From NCBI GenBank assembly GCA_031323845.1, contig JAVIYP010000040.1, positions 1 to 24,870 on the forward strand: a stretch of 24,870 nt of DNA, given 5' to 3'. The DNA comes from PUPG01 sp031323845. Lineage in GTDB: Bacteria; Bacteroidota; Bacteroidia; Bacteroidales; UBA7960. Positions within the stretch are counted from its first letter, which is position 1. Each line of letters begins with the position of its first letter. The notes below the pieces were generated by a model, which did no database searches, had not been told where the DNA came from, and saw nothing but the letters and a program-made list of their open reading frames with translations. A program made the position numbers and the translations under genes. Below are positions 7,515 through 16,231 of the stretch, one piece after another.

Positions 7515-8672
7515 ATGAAGGCTTTCCCCGATTCTGTTACCAGTAAACTGCCCGGAATGGGCACCTCCATTTTTGCCGTCATGACTCAGCTGGCCCGTGA
7601 ACATGGGGCTATTAACCTGTCGCAGGGTTTCCCTGATTTTGAGGTTTCACCGATATTGATAGAGCTGGTGGCAAAATACATGCGGGAGGGACAGAACCAG
7701 TATGCTCCCATGCCGGGTGTGCCGGCCTTGCGGGAGGCGATTGCAGAGAAAACTCACCGGCTTTATGGCGCCACCTATAATCCTGATACGGAAATTACGG
7801 TTACTCCCGGTGCCACACAGGCCATCTATGCCGCCATCACGGCTTTTGTACGCGATGAAGATGAGGTGATTGTGTTTGAGCCGGCTTACGACAGCTATGT
7901 TCCGGCCATCAAACTAAACGGTGGCATACCAATCAGCTGTAAGCTAACCCCCCCGTCCTTTGATATTGACTGGCAGGAAGTGCGCCGGCTGGTGAACAAC
8001 CGCACCAGGATGATCATCATAAACACACCTCACAATCCCACCGGAAGCATTATCGGGAAAAGTGATATGGAAGAGCTGGCGAAGATCGTCAAAAACACCG
8101 ACATCCTCATACTCAGTGATGAGGTGTACGAGCACATTATTTTTGAAGGCGTAAAACATGAAAGTGTTTGCCGCTATCCTGGTTTGTCAGAGCGAAGCCT
8201 GGTTACCTGTTCTTTCGGTAAGACGTTCCACGCTACAGGTTGGAAAACAGGTTACTGTGTTGCCCCGGCTCTATTGATGAAGGAATTCCGGAAAGTGCAT
8301 CAGTTCATGGTGTTTTGCTCCAATACCCCGGTGCAGTACGCTTTGGCTGAATTTCTTCAGGATCCGTCAAGTTATGAGGGCCTTGGGCCCTTCTATCAAA
8401 CTAAAAGAGACTTCTTTATTGATGCCGTAAAAGGCTCCAGGTTCAAATGCACGCCTGCGGGAGGTACATACTTTCAACTGCTCGATTACAGCGCCATCAG
8501 CAATGATAATGAAATGAAATTCGCTGAATGGCTGTGCAGGGAGCATAAGGTTGCCGGAGTACCTGTATCGCCCTTCTACAACAAGCAACACAACAACTAT
8601 TTACTCAGATTCTGTTTTGCCAAGTCGGAAGAAACCTTAGAAAAAGCAGGGAACATATTATGCAGCATTTAA
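7515..8672 (+). CDS. ybdL: Methionine/glutamine-type aminotransferase (PLP-dependent, YbdL-like)
   Basis: This fold-type I PLP enzyme of 385 residues closely follows E. coli YbdL, as I remember that sequence, over its whole length. Visible motifs are INLSQGFPDFE (33-43), NQYAPMPGVPALREAI, TPGATQAIYAAI (residues 97-108), NTPHNPTG (170-177), SDEVYEHIIF (201-210) and SFGKTFHATGWK, where K236 is the expected Schiff-base lysine. The C-terminal LLRFCFAK supplies the carboxylate-binding arginine. Family members transaminate methionine or its 2-oxo acid, using glutamine as a good amino donor. The stop codon overlaps the start of the next gene by 13 nt, so the two are translationally coupled. The partner hydrolyses the by-product of glutamine transamination, which supports a glutamine transaminase role in 2-oxo-acid or methionine salvage (inference). 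Confidence 0.93.
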   Translation: MKAFPDSVTSKLPGMGTSIFAVMTQLAREHGAINLSQGFPDFEVSPILIELVAKYMREGQNQYAPMPGVPALREAIAEKTHRLYGATYNPDTEITVTPGATQAIYAAITAFVRDEDEVIVFEPAYDSYVPAIKLNGGIPISCKLTPPSFDIDWQEVRRLVNNRTRMIIINTPHNPTGSIIGKSDMEELAKIVKNTDILILSDEVYEHIIFEGVKHESVCRYPGLSERSLVTCSFGKTFHATGWKTGYCVAPALLMKEFRKVHQFMVFCSNTPVQYALAEFLQDPSSYEGLGPFYQTKRDFFIDAVKGSRFKCTPAGGTYFQLLDYSAISNDNEMKFAEWLCREHKVAGVPVSPFYNKQHNNYLLRFCFAKSEETLEKAGNILCSI

Positions 8673-9457
8673 AAGTTACCGTCATCCAGAGTGACCTGGT
8701 GTGGGAGGACAAGGAAAGGAACCTTGAGGAGTTTTCCAAAAAGATTCAGGCGGTTGATCATCCTACCGACCTTATTGTATTGCCGGAGATGTTCACTACC
8801 GGCTTTGCCATGAAGCCGCACCATCTGGCCGAGCCTATGGAAGGCAAAAGCATGCAGTGGATGGAGCACATGGCCGGGAAAAAGGAATGCGTAATTGCCG
8901 GAAGCATCATCATCAGGGAGGGCGATCACTACTACAACCGTTTAATCTGGATGCGCCCCGGCGGCACTTATGATTTCGTTGACAAAAAACACCTCTTTAC
9001 TTTTGCCGGTGAGAACAAGCATTACACGGCCGGCAATAAAAAACTCATTGTCGGGCTGAAAGGGTGGAAGATCATGCCTTTGATCTGCTATGACCTGCGT
9101 TTCCCCGTGTGGAGTAAAAACAGATATGATGAAGAACACGGGTTCGACTACGACTGTATGATCAACGTGGCCAACTGGCCGGAGAAACGAAGTCATGTAT
9201 GGCGTATTTTGTTGATGGCGCGGGCGCTCGAAAACCAGGCCTATGTCATCGGGGTTAACCGTATCGGAAAAGATGGCAACGACATCAGCTACTCGGGCGA
9301 TTCGGCCGTGATCAGCCCAAAGGGAGAAAACCTGTCGAACATACCGCCATACAAGGAACATACGGAAACAGTGGTCATGCCGCGGTGTGAACTGGACAGC
9401 TTCCGCGATCATTTCAGGCCATGGGCTGATTGGGATAAGTTCACCATCACATCATAA
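8660..9457 (+). CDS. yafV: Omega-amidase, nitrilase superfamily (YafV/Nit2-like)
   Basis: A 265-residue carbon-nitrogen hydrolase. The catalytic triad is visible: E43 in VLPEMFTTGFA, K109 in VDKKHLF, and C143 in LICYDLRFP. Further family signatures are NVANWPEKRSHVWRILL and ARALENQAYVIGVNRIG. Family members hydrolyse 2-oxoglutaramate and 2-oxosuccinamate to the 2-oxo acid and ammonia, pulling glutamine transamination forward. The gene begins inside the last codons of the aminotransferase gene, in a different frame, so coupling is strong. Sequence similarity to E. coli YafV, as I recall it, extends from SDLVWEDKERNL to the C-terminus. There is no signal peptide, so it acts in the cytoplasm. 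A small hairpin with a T run follows about 45 nt downstream. Confidence 0.93.
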   Translation: MQHLKVTVIQSDLVWEDKERNLEEFSKKIQAVDHPTDLIVLPEMFTTGFAMKPHHLAEPMEGKSMQWMEHMAGKKECVIAGSIIIREGDHYYNRLIWMRPGGTYDFVDKKHLFTFAGENKHYTAGNKKLIVGLKGWKIMPLICYDLRFPVWSKNRYDEEHGFDYDCMINVANWPEKRSHVWRILLMARALENQAYVIGVNRIGKDGNDISYSGDSAVISPKGENLSNIPPYKEHTETVVMPRCELDSFRDHFRPWADWDKFTITS

Positions 9458-9500
9458 TGCCCGGATAAGGCAAAAGGGTCTGCAGCATAAGGATCAGGAT

Positions 9501-9517
9501 ACTCTTCAGGAGTTTTT
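9501..9517 (+). terminator. Weak hairpin with T run after the omega-amidase gene
   Basis: ACTC (9501-9504) pairs with GAGT (9510-9513) around TTCAG, followed by a T run to 9517. The stem is only four pairs. It lies in the 77-bp gap between two convergent genes. Confidence 0.35.
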
Positions 9518-9534
9518 CCGGAATGCTTTGAAGG

Positions 9535-11370
9535 CTAAACAACGTCAAGCTCCACCTGGAGGTTGTTGATGATGAATTTCTGCCTTTCAGGAGTGTTTTT
9601 TCCCATGTAGAAACTCAGAATTTCGTTCAGGCTTAAATCCTTGCGCAATATCACGGGGTCAAGCCGCATGTTTTTGCCAATGAAGTGACCGAACTCGTCG
9701 GGTGAGATCTCACCCAGTCCTTTAAAGCGTGTTATTTCTGCCGTGCTGCCCAGTTCTTTCAGCGCTTGTTTTTTTTCCTCCTCACTGTAGCAGTAGATGG
9801 TTTTTTTCTTGTTGCGAACCCTGAACAAAGGTGTTTGGAGGATGTACAGATGTCCGTTACGGACCAGGTCAGGAAAAAACTGCAGAAAAAAGGTAAGCAG
9901 CAGCAGCCTGATATGCATGCCGTCCACATCGGCATCGGTGGCAATCACCACATTGTTGTATCTGAGCTCTTCAATACTTTCTTCTATGTTCAATGCGGCC
10001 TGCAGCAGGTTGAACTCTTCGTTCTCGTATACAATTTTCTTTGTCAGTCCGTAGCTGTTCAGCGGCTTTCCTTTCAGGCTGAACACAGCCTGGGTGTTTA
10101 CATCCCTGGCTTTGGTTATAGACCCGCTGGCCGAGTCGCCCTCCGTGATGAACAAGGTGCTTTCAAGACGCTGCGGGTGATTGTCGTTGTAGTGCACTCG
10201 GCAATCGCGCAGCTTTTTGTTGTGCAGGCTTGCCTTTTTCACCCTTTCCCGGGCCATCTTTTTAATGCTGGCCATGTCTTTGCGGTCTTTTTCCGACTGC
10301 AGGATCTTTTTAAGCAGCGCATCAGCAACATCCGGATGCATGTGGAGGTAGTTGTCAAGCCTACGCTTTACGATGTCGCCAATGTAGTTCCTGATGCTCA
10401 TTCCACCGGGCTCAATGTGTTGCGAGCCCAGCTTCGTTTTGGTTTGCGATTCGAACACCGGCTCCTGCACTTTTACGCTCAGGGCAACGATAAGCGAGGT
10501 TTTAATGTCGTTGGCGTCAAAGTCTTTCTTGTAAAATTCCCTGATGGTTTTGTTTAGGGCTTCTCTGAAAGCAGCCTGGTGCGTGCCACCCTGCGTTGTA
10601 TGCTGGCCGTTTACGAAAGAATAATACTCTTCGCTGTATTGACTGGTGCTGTGCGTGAAGGCAAACTCAAGCTCATCATCCTGAATGTGAATGATAGGAT
10701 AACAGACCGGTGAGTCAATGTTACGGGTCAACAGGTCCATCAACCCGTTTTGTGAGTGCAGGCGGCGTCCGTTGAAAATAATAGTGAGGCCACGGTTCAG
10801 GAACACGTAATTCCAAAGCAATTTCTCAATATATTCTTCAATGAAACGGAAGTTGCCAAAGATTTCCTCATCCGGAACAAAGGTGACCAGCGTGCCCGTG
10901 CGGTGTTTGCTTTCTTCAACTTCACGGTCATGAAGGAGTTTCCCCATGGTGAACTCGGCCGTTTTCGACTTTCCTTCGCGCACCGACTCAATCAGGAATG
11001 AATGCGACAGGGCGTTTACAGCCTTGGTGCCGACACCATTCAGGCCTACGGTTTTTTTGAAGACCTTACTGTCGTATTTTGCCCCGGTGTTGATCTTTGA
11101 CACACAGTCCACCACCTTCCCCAGGGGTATACCACGACCAAAGTCGCGAACACTAACGCGCCTGTCGTCAATATTGATCTCTATCGTTTTGCCAAAGCCC
11201 ATGATGAACTCATCAATGGCATTGTCAATGACTTCCTTAATGAGTACATAAATACCGTCATCGGGTGAAGCACCGTCACCGAGCTTGCCGATATACATAC
11301 CCGGCCTCAGCCTGATATGCTCCTTCCAGTCGAGGGTGCGTATGGTTTCTTCTGAATAGGTTGCTGTCAT
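9535..11370 (-). CDS. parE: DNA topoisomerase IV subunit B
   Basis: This 611-residue type IIA topoisomerase ATPase subunit would work with ParC to decatenate chromosomes. GHKL ATPase motifs: IKEVIDNAIDE (44-54), DFGRGIP (76-82) and GLNGVGTKAVNALS (109-122). The transducer segment QTKTKLGS and the TOPRIM motifs TEGDSASGS and TDADVDGMHIRLLLL follow, then FKGLGEISPDEF. I call ParE rather than GyrB because a separate, clearly GyrB-like C-terminus lies at the right edge of the window. The ATG at 11370 is chosen over an in-frame codon at 11403, since the longer form would include the promoter element. No parC is adjacent on either side: the downstream neighbour is convergent. Confidence 0.93.
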   Translation of the reverse strand: MTATYSEETIRTLDWKEHIRLRPGMYIGKLGDGASPDDGIYVLIKEVIDNAIDEFIMGFGKTIEINIDDRRVSVRDFGRGIPLGKVVDCVSKINTGAKYDSKVFKKTVGLNGVGTKAVNALSHSFLIESVREGKSKTAEFTMGKLLHDREVEESKHRTGTLVTFVPDEEIFGNFRFIEEYIEKLLWNYVFLNRGLTIIFNGRRLHSQNGLMDLLTRNIDSPVCYPIIHIQDDELEFAFTHSTSQYSEEYYSFVNGQHTTQGGTHQAAFREALNKTIREFYKKDFDANDIKTSLIVALSVKVQEPVFESQTKTKLGSQHIEPGGMSIRNYIGDIVKRRLDNYLHMHPDVADALLKKILQSEKDRKDMASIKKMARERVKKASLHNKKLRDCRVHYNDNHPQRLESTLFITEGDSASGSITKARDVNTQAVFSLKGKPLNSYGLTKKIVYENEEFNLLQAALNIEESIEELRYNNVVIATDADVDGMHIRLLLLTFFLQFFPDLVRNGHLYILQTPLFRVRNKKKTIYCYSEEEKKQALKELGSTAEITRFKGLGEISPDEFGHFIGKNMRLDPVILRKDLSLNEILSFYMGKNTPERQKFIINNLQVELDVV

Positions 11371-11392
11371 TGTAGAAACAGATAATATCGTG

Positions 11393-11400
11393 CAAAGATA
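11393..11400 (-). promoter_or_regulatory. Candidate -7 element of parE
   Basis: TATCTTTG on the minus strand matches TAnnTTTG and ends 22 nt before the ATG at 11370. No good -33 TTG is seen. Confidence 0.5.
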
Positions 11401-11451
11401 CAAATATTGATGGCATCTAAGGTAACTAACAAAGCTTTGATCGTCTTGCTG

Positions 11452-12816
11452 TCACTCCGTTAGCTGCGCAATAGCCTTCAGCAGTTCATTTTCATTTATC
11501 GGCTTGGGTAAATACTCGTCCATCCCGGCTGCGAAAAACTTTTTCTCATCACCGGGGATCGTGTAACCTGATATGGCCAGGATGGGCGTGTGGTGATTCC
11601 CCGCTTCGATCTGCCGGATCCTTTTGGAGGCTTCAAAACCATCCATTCTCGGCATTTGACCATCCATGATAATCAGGTCATACTTGTTTACATCGTACAG
11701 GTCAACGGCGGTTAGCCCGTTGTATGCAGTGTCCACACGGTGCCCGTGCGAGCGCAGAAAGCCGGCCAGGTACATCTGGCTGATAGCGTCGTCTTCGGCA
11801 AGCAGGATGCGCAACTGCTTGGGTCGCCTGTAAGTCAGTTCGCCCTGCTCAGTGAGTTCACCAGGAACTATTTCCTCTATCGGGATGGTAAAAAAGGCAT
11901 GACTGCCTTTTCGGTAAGTACTGGTCAGGCCAAACTCACCCCCCATGGTGCTCACCAGGGATTTAACGTGGTGAAGGCCCTTTCTGCTGTTTTCATGCGC
12001 CAGGTGAGCCATGGGTTGCTCCTCTCCGAATATCAGGGAAATGTCCTGCTTCTTGATCCCAATTCCGGTGTCTTGTACTGAGAAAAAAAGTTGAGGGGCA
12101 GCATCCTTGCGGGTGTTCACGCTTACCTTGACGTCGATAAAACCTTTGTTGGTAAATTTTACGGCATTGCTCAGCAGGTTGGCAAGAACCTGTTGTATTT
12201 TTAATTTATCGGCATAGATCAGCGACGGTACATCATCCGCAACCAGGAGGTTCAGCGAAAGACTCTTTTCGTCGGCTTGCGACTGAAAGCGTGCCACGAC
12301 TTCCTCTATCATGAATCTTACAAAAAAGTTGTGTCGTGACAGTTCATCCGGGTCGGCCGTGACAGCCGAAGGCTCTTCGGTGTGCTTGATGTCCTGCAAA
12401 GCCTCTAAGGCGGTCCGGTCTGATTCGGCCCTGATGTACCGGATGAATGTTTGCAGGGTTCCGGGCAACACATCGGCGATTCTTTCATCAAAGACCAGGG
12501 CTGTATAAATGCCATATTTTTTTATTTCATGAAGACTTACGGGATCTCCGGGCTTCAGCAATGCAATGCAGTCAATATAACAGTCTTCTTTGTGGAAGGC
12601 ACGGATAACCTCCTGCAGGGCCGGGCATACGTCACATGCATCCAACAGGTATATTTTCGGGTTAAGCGCTGTTTTTTTCTCCTCCTGTATGGCGTCTGTG
12701 ACATCATAAAAGCCATAACAGGCAAACCCCCGGCGCTTAAGTGCTGTCTGCAAATATGCGTTCCTTCCCGGGTCTTTCGATAGTACCACGACTGGTATCT
12801 CTTGCAAGGTGTTCAT
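11452..12816 (-). CDS. Atypical hybrid signalling protein: degenerate receiver, HATPase, receiver
   Basis: A cytosolic 454-residue protein. Residues 5-128 look like a degenerate receiver domain (IPVVVLSKD, YLLDACD with D59 as possible acceptor). Residues about 165-315 form a histidine-kinase-type ATPase: link FMIEEVVARFQSQADEKSL, N box QQVLANLLSNAVKFT (208-222) and G1 box DTGIGI (249-254). The second glycine box is poor (NSRKGLHHVKSLVSTMGG). Residues 335-452 are an intact receiver with E341/D342/D343, acceptor D385 in IIMDGQMPRMDG, S416 and K438. Between the first receiver and the ATPase there is no HisKA helix pair and no H-E-x-R-T-P motif, so the usual phospho-accepting histidine is absent. 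It follows the protease gene by 28 bp and is probably co-transcribed. Its partner and signal are unknown. Confidence 0.85.
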   Translation of the reverse strand: MNTLQEIPVVVLSKDPGRNAYLQTALKRRGFACYGFYDVTDAIQEEKKTALNPKIYLLDACDVCPALQEVIRAFHKEDCYIDCIALLKPGDPVSLHEIKKYGIYTALVFDERIADVLPGTLQTFIRYIRAESDRTALEALQDIKHTEEPSAVTADPDELSRHNFFVRFMIEEVVARFQSQADEKSLSLNLLVADDVPSLIYADKLKIQQVLANLLSNAVKFTNKGFIDVKVSVNTRKDAAPQLFFSVQDTGIGIKKQDISLIFGEEQPMAHLAHENSRKGLHHVKSLVSTMGGEFGLTSTYRKGSHAFFTIPIEEIVPGELTEQGELTYRRPKQLRILLAEDDAISQMYLAGFLRSHGHRVDTAYNGLTAVDLYDVNKYDLIIMDGQMPRMDGFEASKRIRQIEAGNHHTPILAISGYTIPGDEKKFFAAGMDEYLPKPINENELLKAIAQLTE

Positions 12817-12844
12817 GATGAAATATGGATAAAAAGGTCACAGA

Positions 12845-15800
12845 TCAGGGGCTGATCAGTTGAATTCTTTCATGGAGCCATTGTTCGGATGTGCGTATCT
12901 GAAGGATATACATGCCATCTCTCATACCACTCACATTAAAACGGTAAATAGGGTGGTTATGGTTTTTGCGGCTGTACATCACCTGCCCCATGGTGTCGAT
13001 CATACGCACTTCCAGAATATCGTGTTCAGCTACGATATTGATCCTGTTTCTGGCAGGATTCGGAAAAACTTTTATGTCGGCGATGCCCATCGGATCCATA
13101 TAGAACAGGGCGGTTAGCTGTGTGTCGGCCTTAGGCATTTCGAAAGAATACACCGGTTTTCTTGAGAGTTCCTCTTCCTCTTCGTTGACCCATCTCAGAA
13201 ACTTATAACCGGCATAGGGTATGGCTTCAATGTCAATAATTGTTCCTTCGGGGTACAGGCCCTGCCTGATGGTCACTCCTCCGTTGTCGGGGTTTGCTGC
13301 AAGCGTCAGAATATACTCCGGAATTCCGGAAAAAACTTTCTGAACGTGGATTTCGGACAAACCGTCCGGATATACGGCCTGAACCCCTGCATAGTATCGC
13401 CCGTGAGGCAGTCCGGTAAACCGGTAGGCCGTTTCAGTGATGTTGCCGGCAAATACTTCTTCGAAATCGTCGAGATAAATGTTGTATGCCACAGGGTCTT
13501 GTGTTTCATATTTGGATGGCGGGAATGCACCCGGCTCGTTGTAGGCATCCTGGTTGAAGAAGCTGTCTTCCAAAGTTCCCCATGCGGTGGAGGCCTGCGC
13601 GGGGTTTTTGTCTTCCCGCATCCAAGGCCCAAAGTCATAGCCTTCTGCCCGGATGTAAAAATTCCGGTGATATTCGGTATCCGCCAGGTCGGTGAACACA
13701 TTCTGGTTCATTTGTGCAGTAATGAAATTGGTATGGGGTTGAAAGTTTTGTTCGTCGGTGACCAGGCTGAATGACCCGTGGGCTCCGACACCGATAAAAA
13801 ATCCGTAAGGGGCCTGAACCATGTGTGGGAGCTCATGGGAGTTCCATTGTCCGGGGTGGTTGTCGATATTGGTGGCTGCATACAATACGTTCTGCCGGTT
13901 TGGGATGCCATCCGGGTTTAACTCAAGGATGTAGAGGTTGGCCTTGGTCTCGCTGCCGGCGGTTGAATGCCAGCGTATGCGCTCAATCCAGGCATGCCGG
14001 CGGTATGCACCCCCCATCAGGCTGTTGGGCGCTGAGGTATAACCAAGTCCGCCTGTCGGAGCTCCCGCGTCGTAGCGGAAATCCCCGGTGAAAGAAGGCG
14101 CTTCCCAAAAGATGTCAATATATTCGTCGGTTTCAGTACTCCGGATGCCTTCAACGGGCTTGAAAGCCTTATGCAGGTAAATGCTTTCAAGAGTATCATC
14201 TGTCATACTCATAAAAAATGTTGTATGATAAACCTCATAGCCCGGGTAGGTAATCAGCAGTTCATAAGAGGTGCCTCCGGGAACGTGTTCCAGGAGAAAT
14301 TCACCCTGTTCCGTGGTGATGGTGTACACGTCGCTGCCGGTCTTGAAACGCAGCAATGCCCCGTCAAAACCGTTTTCCATATCCTCTTTGGGAGCAACGA
14401 ATCCGCTGATGGTAACATTCTGCATGGGGAACATCACGAGGTCAAGCTGAAGTGTCTGCCCGCCTACAATCTGTATTTCTTCAACCAGGGGGTGGTATTC
14501 TTCTTTAGTGATGACAAGGTCATAATCTCCGTCGGGCAGGAAGGGGATAGAGAAACTGCCGTCGTCGCGGGTGAACATCAGTGCACCCTGTCCGCTCACC
14601 TCTATTCGTGCCCCGCCAATGGGGTTGCTGTGGTAATCGAGCACCTTGCCTTCCACCACATTCATAGCAGCAACACGGTAACTGGCGATGACATGCCTGA
14701 GCTCACGGAGGGTTCTGGCATTGTCTCCATCCTGCGGGTGACCGGTGGGGTGCTGCTGATGGTATACTTCGGGATTGGAAAAATAGGGCACTCTGCTGGC
14801 ATTTGTGCCATCAGGATAATATTGGCCCCCATCGTATGACATCACCGTGGTGTAATATATTCCATGATCATCTCTCCAGCGCCAGCCTGCCGACCATATA
14901 TTATCCGGCCAGTTTACCCAGTTGGTTGGTCCGGGCTGAAAGTTTTGTTCCTTGTGGTGATGTGCACCCATATTGTGCCCCATTTCATGGATGTGGGTAT
15001 AGGTGGAGGATGCCTGCTGAACCCTGGTGAGTGAAAAACCGTAGTTTGGCCTTCCCAGCCTGTCTGTAAGCAACCAGGCCACTCCTCCTACATCATTTCT
15101 CAACGGGAAAATGCTCACGAGGTCTGCACTGTATTTGTTGCGCCACTCATGCACTTCATCCATGAATCCGGGTATGGTTTCTCCGTTCGACTGATTGCCG
15201 AAAGGATTAAAATGCGGCCCCGCCGTAATACGCTGCAGATCAACGCCGGCCGAGGAACTTTCGGTATAGTTCACCATGCGCGAATAAACCAGGCGGAAAT
15301 GCATTTGCACATTGCTCATGTCGGATACCAGCTGAGCCACCTCCATGGCATGGGCCACCGTGTTTTCAATACCGCCTTCATTCATAGCCGCCCAATCCGA
15401 AGCAGCAGGTGTGTAAACCACCAGCACATCCACATAGGCCTCATCGTCAGGTTCCTTATCCATATCCTTCAGCCGGTTGCGGATCCGTTCCTGTTCGCTT
15501 TTTTCACCAGGGGTTATGGGCGGCGGTATCAGTGAAGGAGAGTGCGGGGGCTCCACGATGAGAGATGTGTCAAACTCCATCACAAAATACTGCCCCGATA
15601 CAGGGTCACCGGTTATCCTGAAAAAAGAATCGCTGCCATGGAGCACCATGGTTACCAGGCTCCTGTGTCCGCTGTTACTCAACACCAGGTACCCGCCCCC
15701 GGGAGTATCGATCCGGGCACGCAGCACGAAAGTGCCGCTAATGTTGGTATATTGCCGCTCAATGATGGCATCGACACGGATATCCGGAAACAGATGCACC

Positions 15801-16060
15801 GTGAAAATGTCGCCGGTCCTGGTGACTGATCCGGTGGTAAGTTCTTCATTCAGCACAACATCCTGAAAACGCACAACCGCATCAGACTCTTCCAGAAACC
15901 ATAAGGCATCCTGATCAGTGGCCGTCCTGAGTTCGCCGTGCTCTCTGATCAGCGCCAGGGGGGATTCCTGCCCTGATGCAACATTCCAGGCAGAAAACAA
16001 GAAACTTGTAAGAATTATAAGGAAAACGGTATGTGTGGTTTTTTTTGATCTAATCATCAT
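12845..16060 (-). CDS. Secreted metzincin zinc protease with T9SS sorting domain
   Basis: A 1071-residue exported protein. The signal peptide is at residues 10-30 (TVFLIILTSFLFSAW, cleavage near ASGQ). An N-terminal prodomain-like part precedes the reprolysin-type catalytic domain (about 207-463). Its zinc site HEMGHNMGAHH fits HExxHxxGxxH with H358, H362 and H368 as ligands and E359 as base; VMSYDG (406-411) supplies the Met-turn. Two carboxypeptidase-regulatory-like domains follow (about 466-545 and 548-630), then a beta-rich region with EYIDIFWEAP, an InlB-like repeat (about 916-988) and a type A T9SS C-terminal domain from about 993 (VFPNPARNRINI, DTMGQVMYS, GMYILQI). It should be released or attached at the cell surface. 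Substrate is unknown. The gene diverges from the SusD-like gene and leads a likely two-gene unit with the signalling protein. Confidence 0.92.
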   Translation of the reverse strand: MMIRSKKTTHTVFLIILTSFLFSAWNVASGQESPLALIREHGELRTATDQDALWFLEESDAVVRFQDVVLNEELTTGSVTRTGDIFTVHLFPDIRVDAIIERQYTNISGTFVLRARIDTPGGGYLVLSNSGHRSLVTMVLHGSDSFFRITGDPVSGQYFVMEFDTSLIVEPPHSPSLIPPPITPGEKSEQERIRNRLKDMDKEPDDEAYVDVLVVYTPAASDWAAMNEGGIENTVAHAMEVAQLVSDMSNVQMHFRLVYSRMVNYTESSSAGVDLQRITAGPHFNPFGNQSNGETIPGFMDEVHEWRNKYSADLVSIFPLRNDVGGVAWLLTDRLGRPNYGFSLTRVQQASSTYTHIHEMGHNMGAHHHKEQNFQPGPTNWVNWPDNIWSAGWRWRDDHGIYYTTVMSYDGGQYYPDGTNASRVPYFSNPEVYHQQHPTGHPQDGDNARTLRELRHVIASYRVAAMNVVEGKVLDYHSNPIGGARIEVSGQGALMFTRDDGSFSIPFLPDGDYDLVITKEEYHPLVEEIQIVGGQTLQLDLVMFPMQNVTISGFVAPKEDMENGFDGALLRFKTGSDVYTITTEQGEFLLEHVPGGTSYELLITYPGYEVYHTTFFMSMTDDTLESIYLHKAFKPVEGIRSTETDEYIDIFWEAPSFTGDFRYDAGAPTGGLGYTSAPNSLMGGAYRRHAWIERIRWHSTAGSETKANLYILELNPDGIPNRQNVLYAATNIDNHPGQWNSHELPHMVQAPYGFFIGVGAHGSFSLVTDEQNFQPHTNFITAQMNQNVFTDLADTEYHRNFYIRAEGYDFGPWMREDKNPAQASTAWGTLEDSFFNQDAYNEPGAFPPSKYETQDPVAYNIYLDDFEEVFAGNITETAYRFTGLPHGRYYAGVQAVYPDGLSEIHVQKVFSGIPEYILTLAANPDNGGVTIRQGLYPEGTIIDIEAIPYAGYKFLRWVNEEEEELSRKPVYSFEMPKADTQLTALFYMDPMGIADIKVFPNPARNRINIVAEHDILEVRMIDTMGQVMYSRKNHNHPIYRFNVSGMRDGMYILQIRTSEQWLHERIQLISP

Positions 16061-16231
16061 ATTAACGTTTTAACAGCCGGTTTTTAAGCCTATAAAAATA
16101 CACAAAATCTTGTTTACCTGCACCCCGTTACCGTAATTCATACGCGTTAACCTGTTTTTTTTAAGATTGCTAACGCCCCGCCTTCTGAAAGTTTTAGTAC
16201 TTTTACAGTGGCAAGTATAAATTTTTTTGAT

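Noticed and set aside
7301..7546. 81-residue open frame upstream of the aminotransferase gene
   Set aside because: It contains the likely promoter of the real operon and overlaps its start in another frame; rich in Cys, Phe and Arg without pattern.
11430..11439. 10-bp palindrome CAAAGCTTTG between the signalling gene and parE
   Set aside because: Short, AT-rich and without T run; could occur by chance and does not fit a terminator.
14171..14839. 222-residue plus-strand frame inside the protease gene
   Set aside because: Antisense shadow of the well-supported protease frame; no independent signals.
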